64,000 nt of DNA from Harmonia axyridis (GCF_914767665.1 NC_059504.1:37851720-37915719); one strand, 5' to 3'. Shown: positions 1-10,959, counted from the first letter of the stretch. The notes: generated by a model from the sequence alone, not told the origin. Program-made: numbers and translations.

Positions 1-1741
1 GAAATTTATCCAAGTTAGATTTAACAAATACTAGAGTTTCCAAAATATAAATACAGGGTACTGTAAGCAATCTATACTCAATAAATATGTTTCTACATGG
101 AGTATATCTTTGAACACCTGATATTATGCGTACAGCTCGCTTTTGAAGTTTAAACACTCTTAAACTAAGAGAGGAACATCCCCAGAAAATGATACCATAT
201 TTTATTCTGGAATAAAAATGAGAACAATAATAGGTCATTAATATATTCGCATTAGTTAATTCCCTTAATCTATACAAAGCATAGCAAGAAGATGCCAAGC
301 TATTACATACAGTACTAGTATGGCTTTCCCATCCCAAGTTGTTCTCAAGCCATACCCCCAAGAATTTAGTTTCCGAAACCTGCTGTATACTTTTACTATT
401 AATTTTTATCAGAAATGATTCCATGCTGAGTTTAGTTCGAGGGGTAAAGTTGATAAATACCGTTTTTTCTATGTTTAGGTACAGTCTATTATCTTTAAAC
501 CAATTAACGAATCCATCTAACATTTTTTGGGCATACATTATGAGTTCTTCTTTATTTTTATGGCTACATAGGTAGCTGATATCATCGACAAACATTTCAA
601 TCGAATTTCTCTCATCTATATCTGGTAGGTCATTTACAAATAGTAAAAACAATAGGGGTCCCAATACAGAACCCTGAGGAACACCAAACTCTATATTTTT
701 TTCTTTAGATCTTACACCATCTATCTCCACTACCTGGGCTCTGTTGGTCAAGTAGGATCTCAGCAAATTATTTACTTGCCCTCTTAATCCATAGGCTATC
801 AATTTTTCGAGAAGCAATTCATGATTAACCAGGTCGAAAGCTTTACTCAAGTCCATGAATATTCCTAGAGTTTTCATGTTTTTACCTACACTGTCATATA
901 GTTTGCTCAAAAAGTCGTGAATGGCTGTTGTTGTTGATCTATTTTTCAGGAATCCATGTTGCGCACTGTGAAGGATATTGTTACTAGTCAGGAATGAAAT
1001 AATTTTATCGAAAAGAATTCTTTCAACTATCTTAGATATGACGGACAGTAGAGCTATAGGTCTAAAATTTTCAACTTTTTCTGTATCTCCCTTTTTATAG
1101 ATTGGAACAATTTTCGCCAATTTAAGAACCTCCGGAAATACACCTCGATCCAACATCAAATTTATGAGGTATGCCAATGGGTGGGCAATCAAATCTGCGC
1201 ATCTTTTCAAAACTTCCGTATTTATGCCATCCACTCCAACGCTATTCGAATTTTTTAGATTTTTCAGTACATCCCTGACAATTTTATCATCTACTGGCGT
1301 AAGAAACATTGAATGAGTCAACCTTGAGGGCAAATCACAATTAGTAGGCGTTTGCGGCAGTTTTTTATTCAATTCGACTGGAATATTCACGAAATAGTCA
1401 TTACAATAGTTGACAATATCCTTTGTTTCCGAAATAGTGTGATTTTCTATTCTTATTTTATTTACTTTACGATTTTTGTTACTTTTATGTGAAATATTAC
1501 TGCTGATGACCTTCCAAGCCGCTTTTGATTTATTTTCAGTTTGTTGAAATATGCTGATATTCTGCCTCTTTTTTGCTTCATTAATAACTTTGGAATAAAT
1601 TCTTTTGTAATTTCTATAGTAATTTAGTATATTATCGTCATAGTTGCTGTCTAATAAATCACAGTATATTCTTTTCAATTGTTTTGATGACGTGCGAATG
1701 CCAGGTGTTATCCAAGATTTTTTGTTGTTGTGTAGATTTGG
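1..1741 (-). CDS. 5'-truncated LINE reverse transcriptase, running off the left edge
   Basis: Read on the minus strand, one frame stays open from about 1741 to base 1. It starts just inside a stop and encodes a linker (SWITPGI), then a complete LINE-type reverse transcriptase: RPIALLSVISKIVERILF, AQHGFLKNRST, FMDLSKAFDLVNHELL, GVPQGSVLGPLLFLLFVNDL and the catalytic box FVDD (near 573-584), followed by a thumb region (ETKFLGVWL). The enzyme would copy element RNA into DNA at a nicked target. There is no endonuclease domain upstream, so this is a 5'-truncated copy, the usual outcome of incomplete target-primed reverse transcription. The C-terminus and 3' tail lie outside the window. The catalytic box is FVDD rather than the commoner FADD. 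It resembles jockey/CR1-group elements; the clade is inferred. No in-frame stop was seen, so the copy looks fairly young. Confidence 0.85.
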
Positions 1742-2044
1742 CTAATTTGGATTACTATCTGATGTCAAAACTGTGGAACACCAGAAATCATCGACAGGTG
1801 TGGACTCGGACTCTGAGGATGGGGAAAATCAGACGATGATAATGAAGGAAGAATCTTGCTCGATATAAGGCCAGTGTGAAGACAAAACGACATTGGAGGG
1901 TCTTGCCAAAAATCTAATATGGAGTGCCATACGTAATCAAATATAGGAGGCACAGTGGGAAGTTGAGGAGTTGAAAAAACAAAATATTAATTCAATAAAC
2001 AACTCGAAACTTCAAAAGCTTAAAAAAGTGATGAGAAACAAAAA
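1742..2044. other. No recognised feature
   Basis: This 300-base stretch separates the truncated minus-strand LINE from the decayed plus-strand RT. It has only short open frames and no motif I recognise. It may include the eroded 5' part of the following RT relic. Confidence 0.4.
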
Positions 2045-3410
2045 TTGCCGAAAAATAATATAATTATATCAGAATTGAAACGGACGAGGACGTTATATTA
2101 CATAAATAAATCAGGGATAATAAAGACACAATGCCTAAAAAGCAAAATCATCCTAATATACAAAAAAGGAGATGAAACTGATCGACCGATAGCACTTAAA
2201 TCAGTATTCTGTGAACTACTAGCTAGAGGCAGTAATTGAAAATAGAATTTACTCTTACTTCAGTTTCTCCAACAATCAGTATGGCCTTCAGGATAATAGC
2301 TCAACCCTTGGGGCCACAAAAGATCTAGTACATAGAATAAGTGTAAGTATAGATGCGAGAAATTATGTGATAATGGTGTTCATAAATTCAAGAAAAGTCT
2401 TTGACATGGTTGATCACGATGGGAATTTACAATAAAGTCTATACTCTTATGAAAATATTTCTAAGGAACACAAAACATCATACAGTGGTAGAAGCTACAA
2501 GGAGCTCAAAGGAAAGGGTACTGAGAGATACAGTGGTAGAAGCTACAAGAAGCTCAAAAGAAAAAAGTACTGAGAGTAAAACCGCAAGGATCAGTGATCA
2601 GTACCACTGTTGTATCTTTTGTTCGTAGAAAATATTGAGTTTGCGGGATTGGAGGCTTTATATAGGTATATGTTTGCTGACGACACAGCGATGTTTTACG
2701 AGGGTAGGGATCTAGACATTTTGCAGCAGCGAGTTGAAGTTGACCTTAAAAAATTCCAGAAATAGCTAACTGAAACAAACTTATATTGAATGTGAACAAA
2801 ACGGTTGCTCTCCTTTTCAAACAGAAAAATAAACCCTCAAAGTCAATAAAAATCAAAATAAATTTATCAGATAGCAACAAAATCAAAGATTTGAGGATTA
2901 TATTTGACTCAAAAATGAATTTCAAGGGTCACATAATGGAAACCTCATCTCATGTTGAAACAATGTTAGGCTTTTCTCTTCTTTCAGCAAAAGAACTCTC
3001 TGTCAATGCTATCAAGATTAGTTATTGTGCATATGTGAGATCCATGCTCGAATATAATTCATATGGTCACTATTCTTCAAATTTGATATAGATCTTTTGG
3101 AGAGTACCCAAAATAAATTCTTAAGATATTATGGTTATAGACTGTATAGATTGTCCACAATTATCAAAGGCTCTGAATTTGAATACTTTAACACATAGAA
3201 AACTGGAAATTACTATGATATTCCTCTCTATTAATGTGAGATGAATATAAATAGTGACATTTTCATGGTTCCATATCGCAGGACTAATTATGGTCTTAAT
3301 GTGTCATTCCATAAAACAATGAGATCAGCAAATGATCACCATAACATGCTTGAGCTATTCAGTTCATCCTTAGCATCCTTCAGAGTGGCTGTAAGACGTA
3401 AGATGTGTTT
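2045..3410 (+). pseudogene. Decayed jockey-type LINE reverse transcriptase
   Basis: Short plus-strand frames broken by stops and shifts carry RT blocks in the right order. KIILIYKKGDETD then RPIALKSVF lies near 2140-2210; NQYGLQDNSSTLGATKDLVH near 2268-2320; a weak KVFDMVDHD near 2395-2420; YMFADDTAMF (the catalytic box) near 2668-2700; and a thumb and C-terminal region in 2786-3091 (LRIIFDSKMNFKGHI, SYCAYVRSMLEYNS). A final fragment in 3241-3405 (VPYRRTNYGLNVSFHKTM) matches the usual C-terminal end of jockey-group polyproteins. A locally duplicated block of about 60 bases at 2481-2570 (GRSYKELK/GRSYKKLK) sits where the GVPQGS block should be. The relic cannot make an active enzyme. The left limit is uncertain. 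Confidence 0.75.
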
Positions 3411-3577
3411 TTTCTTATATTTTTATGTTGGTTATTCTTTTTGTAATTATATATTCTACTCTCGAAGCTGAAATAAATAATAAAAACAAAGTAGTCAACA
3501 ACCCATATTTGAAAAATGATAAGAACATAAATACAAATACACGTGTAGATAAGCGAAATAAACATGTGAACATCGTC

Positions 3578-4162
3578 ATGTCCGAGGAATCGCGAAGTAA
3601 TGTTGTTGTTGGGGATCCTGAAACAGCTGCTCCTGCGAATTCGTCATCAACCGGAGATCCCAAGAGAAGGATGTCTGAAGCGCGAACATCTGTCGTTTCG
3701 AATGAATCCTCGGTTGCCTCGTCTAGTAGCGGAAATGATATTGGACTGATTTCTAACGAAGCTGTAGTCGTTTCCCCAATGGTAGATGTGAAGAAGAAAT
3801 CTGAATCTGAGTGGAATGTTGTCACCCGAAGGAAGATGAATAAAAAACCTAATAAAATACAGATCATTGGATGTAGTTCAATGGATTCTCTCGTTGAAGG
3901 AATTGAAAAATTCAGGCCATTCCATGTTTCTAATCTTAAACCCGAAATTACGGCCGATGATCTCCAAAGTTTTCTAAGTAAAAATTTCTCTAATGTCAAA
4001 TGTGAGAAACTTGTTTCAAGATATCCTGAGAGTTACTCGTCGTTTAAAGTTCTTTTGCCTAGCTCAGATTATGAAAAAGCTATGAACGCATCCAATTGGC
4101 CAAAAAGGGCTAGTGTCCACCGTTTTTTTCAGCCGAAACCTATGAAGAACCCTGTTTCATAA
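3578..4162 (+). CDS. LINE ORF1 protein (RRM-like, nucleic-acid-binding candidate)
   Basis: This is the first ORF of the two-ORF LINE. The frame is open from 3425, but the ATG at 3578 (MSEESRSNVVV) starts the acidic, Ser-rich head typical of such proteins. I prefer it; the upstream ATG at 3425 would add a hydrophobic, AT-encoded extension. The protein has about 194 residues. It has a low-complexity N-terminal half with WNVVTRRKMNKK, then a C-terminal block beginning FRPFHVSNLKPEITADDLQS, which looks like the RRM-like domain found in ORF1 of several insect LINEs. I see no CCHC zinc knuckle. Family knowledge suggests it coats the element RNA and acts as a chaperone in the ribonucleoprotein. ORF2 begins in the -1 frame and overlaps the 3' end of this gene by 49 bases. 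Confidence 0.75.
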   Translation: MSEESRSNVVVGDPETAAPANSSSTGDPKRRMSEARTSVVSNESSVASSSSGNDIGLISNEAVVVSPMVDVKKKSESEWNVVTRRKMNKKPNKIQIIGCSSMDSLVEGIEKFRPFHVSNLKPEITADDLQSFLSKNFSNVKCEKLVSRYPESYSSFKVLLPSSDYEKAMNASNWPKRASVHRFFQPKPMKNPVS

Positions 4163-4203
4163 ATAACACAACATCTGGTCTGCCTGCTGTTACTAAGGAA
4201 AAA

Positions 4204-7092
4204 TTGAAAATCACACAACTGAATGTACAGTGCGTCTCAAATAAATTGGATGCACTTGAATTATTTTTAACTGATGAAAAACCTGATGTCTTAAGTCTTG
4301 CTGAGCACTGGTGTAATCCCTATAGTGTAAAAACTATGACTCTTCCTGGTTACATCCTAGCAGATTACTACTGCCGCCCCTCGAGAGCTCACGGAGGATC
4401 CATGGTCTACATTAGAGCTGGTTTATCTGTGAGGAATCTAAGTGTATCGCGTTTTTCCGAAGAAATGGAGTGTGAAATTAGTGGAATTCTAGTGGTTGCA
4501 TGTGATGTTAAAATAGCCATCATAAGTGTTTATCGTCCTGGTTCTGGAGATTTCGAGATTTTTCTGGACAGGATTTCGGTTGCTCTCAATTATTGCATCA
4601 CTTCAGCTGATGTAATTTTTGTGTGTGGAGATTTGAATGTCGATTTTTTGAAAATTGATTCCGCAAATCGTAAGTTGTTCGTTGATTTAATGAATTGTTT
4701 CAATATGAATGTTTCCTCAAATGATCCAACCAGGGTCTTTACGGATGTCACTGGCCACACATCAATCTCCAAAGTTGACTATGTTTTAACAAATGCAAAT
4801 TTAGTTGATTGTAATGTTAAAGTTTACGAACCTCATATTAGTGATCATCGGGCTATTACACTCGAGTTTCAAATAAATTTGCCCCTAAAAAATCATGATG
4901 TATCGAAGTTAGTTAGAGACCTTTGTCCCCAAAATCTGAAGGATTTTGAATATTGTATTTCAAATTGTGATTTCCAGGAAATGTATAAATATCCACATGT
5001 TGATGAATGCTTTGAAGTGTTTGTTAATTTGATTCAAAGTTCTTTTGAAACTTGTTGTCCTATCAAAAGATATGTCAACAATGCCAATGTTCTCAAAAAA
5101 TTCACTTCTCCAGAAATTATCTCGGCGAAACGAGACCTGAAAAATCTTCACTGGTTACATATCAATATCAGGAGTGAATCTACCTATTATTTGTATAAAA
5201 CAGCCAAACATTCTTATAATAATCTGTTAAGAAATGCTAAATTAGATTTCCACCGTAATCTTATTGATAAATCTACTAATAAAAATAGAACAGTGTGGAA
5301 TCTGGTCAATACTGTGACCGGACGAAAAAGCAATGATCAAAGAACCATAGAGCTTGTTGTTGAAGGTGTCTTGTTCGATGAGGCCAAAACTGTAGCTGAG
5401 ATGTTTGCCAACCATTTTACAACGGTTGCGGAGATAAGCCTCAACCGTTACTATAATAATTCATTGTCCACTTCATGTACTACTTCATGTATGCTGAATA
5501 ATAACTTTTTCTTTCATCCAGTTATGGATCATGAGGTAGCTGACGTATTGAAATCTCTTAAGAATGACTCAGGTGTTGATTTTGTTTCTGCGCGAATCTT
5601 GAAGTTGATAGGTCCTGATATCAGTCGACATTTTGCCTATTTGGTTAACATGTCGGTTACCACAGGAGTTTTTCCTGATCTCCTCAAAAAGGCCACTATT
5701 ATTCCAGTTCATAAAAAAGGTGATGTATATGATATTAGTAATTATAGACCTATTTCTGTTCTCAGTTGTCTTTCCAAACTATTTGAACGATTAGTGTTCA
5801 ATAGAATGATGAAATTCCTTGATAAGTTTCAACTGCTTACCTCTGCGCAGCACGGTTTCAGATCAGGTCGCTCAACTCAAACTGGAGTTTTGGAATTTGT
5901 TGAATTTGTATACGACTGCCTCGATAATGGCTCATATGTTGCCGGATTATTTTTTGATCTTTCTAAAGCATTTGATAGTATCTCCTTTCAATTCATATTA
6001 GACAAATGTTCCAATCTTGGATTTAGGGGAGTATTTCATGACTGGATTCGAAGTTATCTTGAGGGCAGAGTTGCATCCGTCAGAGTTCAAGATTCTTCAT
6101 CCAGTAAACATAATTTGAAGTTAGGTGTGCCTCAGGGCTCTGTCTTGGGACCGCTCTTGTTTTTGATATTTATCAACGATCTGCCTGAGAATTTGTTGAG
6201 ATTGTTTATTAATAAGTCTAAAACTTGTCCAGATCTGATGAAGATACTAAGATCAATCTTGTTTGCTGATGATTTTTCATTAGCCGTTACTGCGGATACT
6301 TTGGAGGAGCTACAGGGGTTGTGCGATTTATTGGTTCATTGCTTCGTTGAATGGTGCTATGTTAATGCTATCATGATAAATGTGAACAAGACTGAATGCG
6401 TTTACTTCTCGATTTCGAATAATGATAGTACCCTTGTAATTCGACATTCAGATTCTATTATTGCATCAAAGAACTGCACGAAGTTCCTAGGTATCTACAT
6501 CGATAGGCACTTAAAGTGGAATTCACACGTTGATGAAGTATGTAAAAAGCTGTACAGTTCTTATTATGCTTTAAGTCGAGTCAGGTATCTACTTCCCTTG
6601 TGCTCACTTATGAATGTATATTATAGTTTAGTATTTAGTCACCTATCGTATAATATCATGGTATGGGGTAATTCAACAGAAACTGATAGAGTATTTATTA
6701 TACAAAAAAGAATTTTACGTATGATATTCAACGTATCTCCACGATCCTCTTGTAGACCAGTTTTCTTAGAAAATAGGATATTGACACTGGCTTCCATTTT
6801 CATATTGAGATGTTTGGTTTTTGCAAAGGAAAATGAGGAAAGTTTTGTAAAATTGTCAAGCTTTCATTCCCATAACACTAGCAATAAGAAAATATTGTCA
6901 ATTCCCAAACATAAGACATCAAAATTTGAAATGTCACCTAAGTACCAGTGTATTAAGTTATTTAACCATCTACCTAGTAACATTAAGTCGCTCAATTTGT
7001 TTAAATTTAAGAAAGTTGTTAAGTCTTTACTTCTCAAGAAGTGTTTTTATAGTGTTAATGAGTACTATAATGATAGCTTAGAAAATGTCTGA
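4204..7092 (+). CDS. LINE ORF2 polyprotein: APE-type endonuclease and reverse transcriptase
   Basis: This is a 962-codon frame without stops. Residues 1 to about 220 form an apurinic-like endonuclease: ITQLNVQCVSNK, the glutamate in LSLAEHW, VCGDLNVDF, KVDYVLTNAN and the closing ISDHRAI. The reverse transcriptase follows at about 480-760: NYRPISVLSCLSKLFERLVF, QHGFRSGRSTQTG, GLFFDLSKAFDSI, GVPQGSVLGPLLFLIFINDL and FADD (6262-6273, about residue 687). The thumb and C-terminal part (KFLGIYIDRHLKWNSHV) runs to the end. The enzyme would nick genomic DNA and prime cDNA synthesis there. The first codon used here is TTG. No ATG lies upstream in this frame, which opens at 4114 inside ORF1, and the next ATG would cut into the endonuclease. 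An ancestral ATG may have mutated, or translation may come by frameshift or reinitiation. All catalytic motifs I can see are present. The family is jockey/CR1-like by inference. Confidence 0.9.
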   Translation: MKITQLNVQCVSNKLDALELFLTDEKPDVLSLAEHWCNPYSVKTMTLPGYILADYYCRPSRAHGGSMVYIRAGLSVRNLSVSRFSEEMECEISGILVVACDVKIAIISVYRPGSGDFEIFLDRISVALNYCITSADVIFVCGDLNVDFLKIDSANRKLFVDLMNCFNMNVSSNDPTRVFTDVTGHTSISKVDYVLTNANLVDCNVKVYEPHISDHRAITLEFQINLPLKNHDVSKLVRDLCPQNLKDFEYCISNCDFQEMYKYPHVDECFEVFVNLIQSSFETCCPIKRYVNNANVLKKFTSPEIISAKRDLKNLHWLHINIRSESTYYLYKTAKHSYNNLLRNAKLDFHRNLIDKSTNKNRTVWNLVNTVTGRKSNDQRTIELVVEGVLFDEAKTVAEMFANHFTTVAEISLNRYYNNSLSTSCTTSCMLNNNFFFHPVMDHEVADVLKSLKNDSGVDFVSARILKLIGPDISRHFAYLVNMSVTTGVFPDLLKKATIIPVHKKGDVYDISNYRPISVLSCLSKLFERLVFNRMMKFLDKFQLLTSAQHGFRSGRSTQTGVLEFVEFVYDCLDNGSYVAGLFFDLSKAFDSISFQFILDKCSNLGFRGVFHDWIRSYLEGRVASVRVQDSSSSKHNLKLGVPQGSVLGPLLFLIFINDLPENLLRLFINKSKTCPDLMKILRSILFADDFSLAVTADTLEELQGLCDLLVHCFVEWCYVNAIMINVNKTECVYFSISNNDSTLVIRHSDSIIASKNCTKFLGIYIDRHLKWNSHVDEVCKKLYSSYYALSRVRYLLPLCSLMNVYYSLVFSHLSYNIMVWGNSTETDRVFIIQKRILRMIFNVSPRSSCRPVFLENRILTLASIFILRCLVFAKENEESFVKLSSFHSHNTSNKKILSIPKHKTSKFEMSPKYQCIKLFNHLPSNIKSLNLFKFKKVVKSLLLKKCFYSVNEYYNDSLENV

Positions 7093-7182
7093 ATTGTTAT
7101 TATTTTTGCATTTGTGACTTGTCCTATACATACCTTGTTTGTCTTAAAGGATCAATAAACTATTATTATTATTATTATAATT
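7093..7182 (+). other. LINE 3' UTR ending in an (ATT)n tail
   Basis: A short 3' UTR follows the ORF2 stop. It has an AATAAA-like signal (TCAATAAAC, near 7151-7159) and then a run of ATT repeats ending near 7181. A microsatellite tail instead of a long poly(A) is common in CR1-group and some jockey-group LINEs. The exact end and any target duplication were not resolved. Confidence 0.7.
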
Positions 7183-7750
7183 GGCTTGTTCTTAATAAAT
7201 AAATAACACCAAACCAATCCCTGATGTTGTGTACTTTACCAGAAAAGATATACAAAACGAAGTTATCTCCCGGACTTTCGGGTTCATCAATTCAAAGTAA
7301 GAAATCCAATATCTTCGACCCGGATTCTTCTTTTATCTATCAGTGTTTAGGCCACAGCGGAAAGAACGGGGAAATTGGCCTTCCAGATTAAATTGAAAAC
7401 CGTCCGTTGGGTGTCGTTATGATAATTGCCTAGGGGATGAAATATCGGGATTCTTGGATATTTCGGTCGGGACAGAGACACACGTAGAATTATTCGGCCG
7501 TGAATTTGACCAGACAAAGCTATTATTGAGTCTTCCCAAACCAGGAGGCATCTACAGATTAGATCAACTCCTGTCCAACTCCAAAGATGCCAGGATTACC
7601 GACCACTTTTTCATTATTGCTGATTGTATGAAACAGGGTAACACAAGTGACAAGAGTCTAAGTGGGTTTTCATTAAAAAATTTCAAACCTAGGTTTATGC
7701 CGAAAGCAATTACGGGGATTCCCCTTGGGTACGTGTATTTTATTCATTTA
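7183..7750. other. Unassigned sequence between LINE tail and mariner-like element
   Basis: This stretch is less AT-rich than its surroundings. It holds a 99-codon plus-strand frame (7454-7753) whose product I do not recognise. The frame ends just where the next transposon begins. There is no domain, signal peptide or membrane segment, so I do not call it a gene. Confidence 0.4.
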
Positions 7751-7753
7751 TAG

Positions 7754-8686
7754 TAAAGGGTGTTTTTTTTAGAGCTATAGAACTTTAAATTGCAATAAAA
7801 CAACGATGGATTATTCGATTGACATAAATTTTATTTATCCGCAAGATAATCTTGTGGCATTACATTTTAAATATGATTTCTGGCATATGACCGCCACGGC
7901 TGGCTCGGATGTAGTCCAATCTGGACGGCCAATTTTCGATGACTTTTTCCAACATTTGTGGCCGTATATCAGCAATAACACGGCGAATGTTGTCTTCCAA
8001 ATGGTCAAGGGTTTGTGGCTTATCCGCATAGACCAATGACTTTACATAGCCCCACAGAAAGTAGTCTAGCGGTGTTAAATCACAAGATCTTGGAGGCCAA
8101 TTCACAGGTCCAAAACGTGAAATTAGGCGGTCACCAAACCTGTCTTTCAATAAAACGATTGTGGCACGAGCTGTGTGACATGTTGCGCCATTTTGTTGGA
8201 ACCACAGCTCCTGGACATCATGGTTGTTCAATTCAGGAATGGAAAAGTTAGTAATCATGGCTTTATACCGATCACCATTGACTGTAACGTTCTGGCCATT
8301 ATCGTTTCTGAAGAAGTACGGACCAATGATTCCACCAGCCCATAAAGCGCACCGAACAGTCAGTTTTTCTGGATGTAACGGTGTTTCGACATACACTTGA
8401 GGATTAGCTTCACTACAAATCCGGCAGTTCTGTTTGTTTCCGTAGCCATTCAACCAGAAGTGCGCTTCATCGACAATGGACGTAGTGCGCGATACGTATT
8501 CCGCACAGAACCATTATTTTCGAAAGGAAATTGCACTATTTTCAAGCGTTGTTCAGGCGTGAGTCTATTCAATATGAATTGCCAAACCAAACTGAGAATA
8601 AATCACTTGACAGCTCTTGAGTCGGTCGCCGTCTTGAACAGTAATGCCAACTTAAAGGTATACACCTCGAAAAAAAACACCCTATA
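7754..8686 (-). mobile_element. Mariner-like element copy 1 (DD41D spacing), internally deleted
   Basis: The element is bounded by short inverted ends: AGGGTGTTTTTTTTAGAG on the left (from about 7757) and its mirror form on the right, finishing near 8684 (reverse complement AGGGTGTTTTTTTTCGAG). TA dinucleotides lie beside both ends. The minus strand encodes the C-terminal 197 residues of a transposase (7860-8453). The second catalytic block reads QQNGATCHTA, with Asn in place of the expected Asp, so this copy is catalytically dead. The third block is SCDLTPLDYFLWG. The region for the N-terminus and first Asp is missing: sequence jumps near 8472-8480 from the NGYGNKQN block to the upstream leader. 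The counted spacing between the second and third Asp in the related copy at 21 kb is 41 residues, as in rosa-type elements. Confidence 0.85.
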
Positions 8687-8784
8687 TCTTATCATATCTT
8701 GTTGGGCTCAGGCTGTCTCCTTGTCGTATTATTGTGGCAATTGGTATTTATTTGGTCAGCCTTGAGTCCCTCTTGAATAATGTT

Positions 8785-9586
8785 AATCATGGCTCCATAC
8801 CGATCACCATTGACTGTAATGTTCTGGCCATCATCGTTTTTGAAGAAGTACGGACCAATGATTCCACCAGCCCATAAAGCGCACCAACCAGTCAGTTTTT
8901 CTGGATATAACGGTGTTTCGACATACACTTGAGGATTGGCTTCACTCCAAATGCGGCAGTTTTGTTTGCTGACGTAGCCATTCAACCAATAGTGCGCTTC
9001 ATCGCTGAACAAAATTCGCTTAAGAAAATCGGGAACAACGGCAATCTCATTTTGGGCCCATTCGACGAATTTACGCCTTACTTGATGATCGTTTGGCTTC
9101 AATTCTTGCACGAGTTGGATTTTGTAAGCACGCAAACCAGGATCCTTCCGCAAAATCTTCCATAAAGTGGATGGACACAGATCCAATTCCTTTGCTCGAT
9201 GGCGGATAGACTCATTCGGGTCTTCCTCAATGCTACGCTCTACAGCAGCAATAGCTTCTTCTGTACGCACCGTACGGCGTCTCTGGGGATGCTAGTTATC
9301 AATAAAAGTAAACGTGGTGCGAAAATGTTCCATGGTTAATCGAATTAACTGCTCTGATGGACGATTTTGTCGACGATAAAATGGACGTAGTGCGCGATAC
9401 GTATTCCGCACAGAATCATTATTTTCTAAATGAAATTGCACTATTTGCGTTGTTCAGGCGTGAGTCTATTCATGATGAATTGCCAAACCAAACTGAGAGT
9501 AAATCACTTGACAGCTGTTGAATCGGTCGCCATCTTGAACAGTAATGCCAACTTAAAGTTTTATACCTTGAAAAAAAACACCCCAA
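8785..9586 (-). mobile_element. Mariner-like element copy 2, missing the C-terminal part
   Basis: The minus strand encodes the N-terminal portion of the same transposase family (frame 8692-9270). It has helix-turn-helix-like sequence (IRHRAKELDLCPSTLWKILR), the conserved KIQLVQELKPNDH block, the first catalytic Asp in FSDEAHYWLNGY, and the CALWAGGIIGPYFF block. Homology to copy 1 stops near 8785 after DRYGAMI, and the remaining codons of the frame are unrelated sequence. The right terminus is present near 9586 (reverse complement GGGGTGTTTTTTTTCAAGG). The left terminus is absent, so the copy lacks the second and third catalytic residues and cannot be active. About 100 bases of unrelated sequence separate it from copy 1. 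Confidence 0.8.
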
Positions 9587-9589
9587 GGA

Positions 9590-10415
9590 ATGCAAACAGG
9601 GTGTACCTATAAATGGTATTCACAGATCAACCTATTCAGCACAACAACAGTGACAAACTTAATTAATCATTTCTAGATACAGTGAAAACAAAAAAAGAGA
9701 GAAAAAAAATCAACATAAAAAAATAGTCATTTTCCTAACAAGTGCGGAAAGTGGTACTTTCGCACTCGAAACTGCCGATGAGTGAGTGATTAATTATTTC
9801 TATACACATAAATGACAGACGTAATTCTGCATGTTGTTATCATAGTTATATTATCCTTGTCGTTAATTGTTTATTCGGTGCATAGAGACATGACAGAATT
9901 TAATTTATTCTTTATTACTTGCGTGCGGGAAAATCCCCTACTATATCTCTCACTCACGCATATCCGTGCAGAAACGAAATAGCAGGGGTTTTTCCCGCAC
10001 TATGTAGGAAAGTGACTCTTTCTGACTTAAAATACGCGTGGGCAAAGAGTAAAAAGCCCACGTTTGTAGAAAAATGTCTTTTAGAAGCCATTTCGAATTC
10101 AAAATAATACCATGAAAAATGTCTATAAGATATCTTATTTCATTAGTTGCGGAGCATTCGAATTAAAGGTTAATTTTTCGAAGCATTGCTTCTCTTCAAA
10201 GGAAGGAAAAAGTTTCAAAAGTTCTGACACTGAATGTTGGCACATTCAAGCCAGCAACTTGCAACAAACTCGGCACCTGCAACTCATCACTTACAATTTT
10301 TTTCGTCATAAGGAGATTACCCACTTTACGCCTGTCCTGAAGGGATAAAAGTTTGAAATGTTTACGTTTAAAATTACATTTCAAACTTAAATATCAGAAC
10401 ATTTCATTTTGGATA
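9590..10415. other. No recognised feature
   Basis: AT-rich sequence with only short frames. GTGCGG/CCGCAC-type words recur at 9740-9760 and 9920-10010 around TTTCCCGCAC, but I could not define element ends. Confidence 0.35.
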
Positions 10416-10935
10416 CGTTAAATTCTATTGATATGAGTTTTATGATGGGGACTCCATATCATCGAGGCAAAACAGACCCCTTCTGAACACATAGGTGCAG
10501 TAAACACTGATGATTGATTTATAGTTTTTGAAGATTATACATTGTCTAAATAAAAATCCAAGCATCCTCTTGGCGTTGTTAACGATACTATCAGTATGTG
10601 GAAAATACAGTTTCTGATCCAGTATTATACCCAAGCCTCTGACTAGATCCTATTCAACTCCTGAAGAGAAGCGCAAGCATCGCCAGACTTGATGACGAAA
10701 AAGATTTTCAAATCATCCGCATATATCAGTATCTTGCACCGTTTAAAAAAATTCATTAAGATTAGATTAAGAGAAACAGAGGTCCAAGTAGAGAACCTTG
10801 CGGTACACCAGAAGTGCAAACAAACCCCGAAGAATAATATCCATCTACCGAAACATTCGGCATACTTTCGGAAACGTATGTACCTCTTGTAGTAAGCCAG
10901 TTAAAAGTAGTAAGAGGTACGCGACAAAATGAACA
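10416..10935 (-). pseudogene. Decayed LINE reverse transcriptase fragment
   Basis: On the minus strand a GVPQGSLLGPLF block is followed by LIYADDLKIFF (the catalytic box), then SLQELNR. A further frame at 10440-10634 reads MGIILDQKLYFPHTDSIVNN and AKRMLGFLFRQC, the usual thumb region of jockey-group RTs. Stops and shifts separate the blocks, so this is a relic. No endonuclease and no 3' tail were found. It matches in type, but not obviously in sequence, the relic at 16.9-17.7 kb. Confidence 0.75.
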
Positions 10936-10959
10936 TGATGTTGGCGGATTTACAACTAC

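Noticed and set aside
3415..3999. A 194-codon minus-strand frame opposite LINE ORF1
   Set aside because: It is antisense to a clear ORF1 and shows no domain; the open frame reflects the codon use of the other strand.
7454..7753. A 99-codon plus-strand frame in GC-richer DNA
   Set aside because: No recognised family, no promoter or splice context, and the frame runs up to the start of a transposon. Kept only as unassigned sequence.
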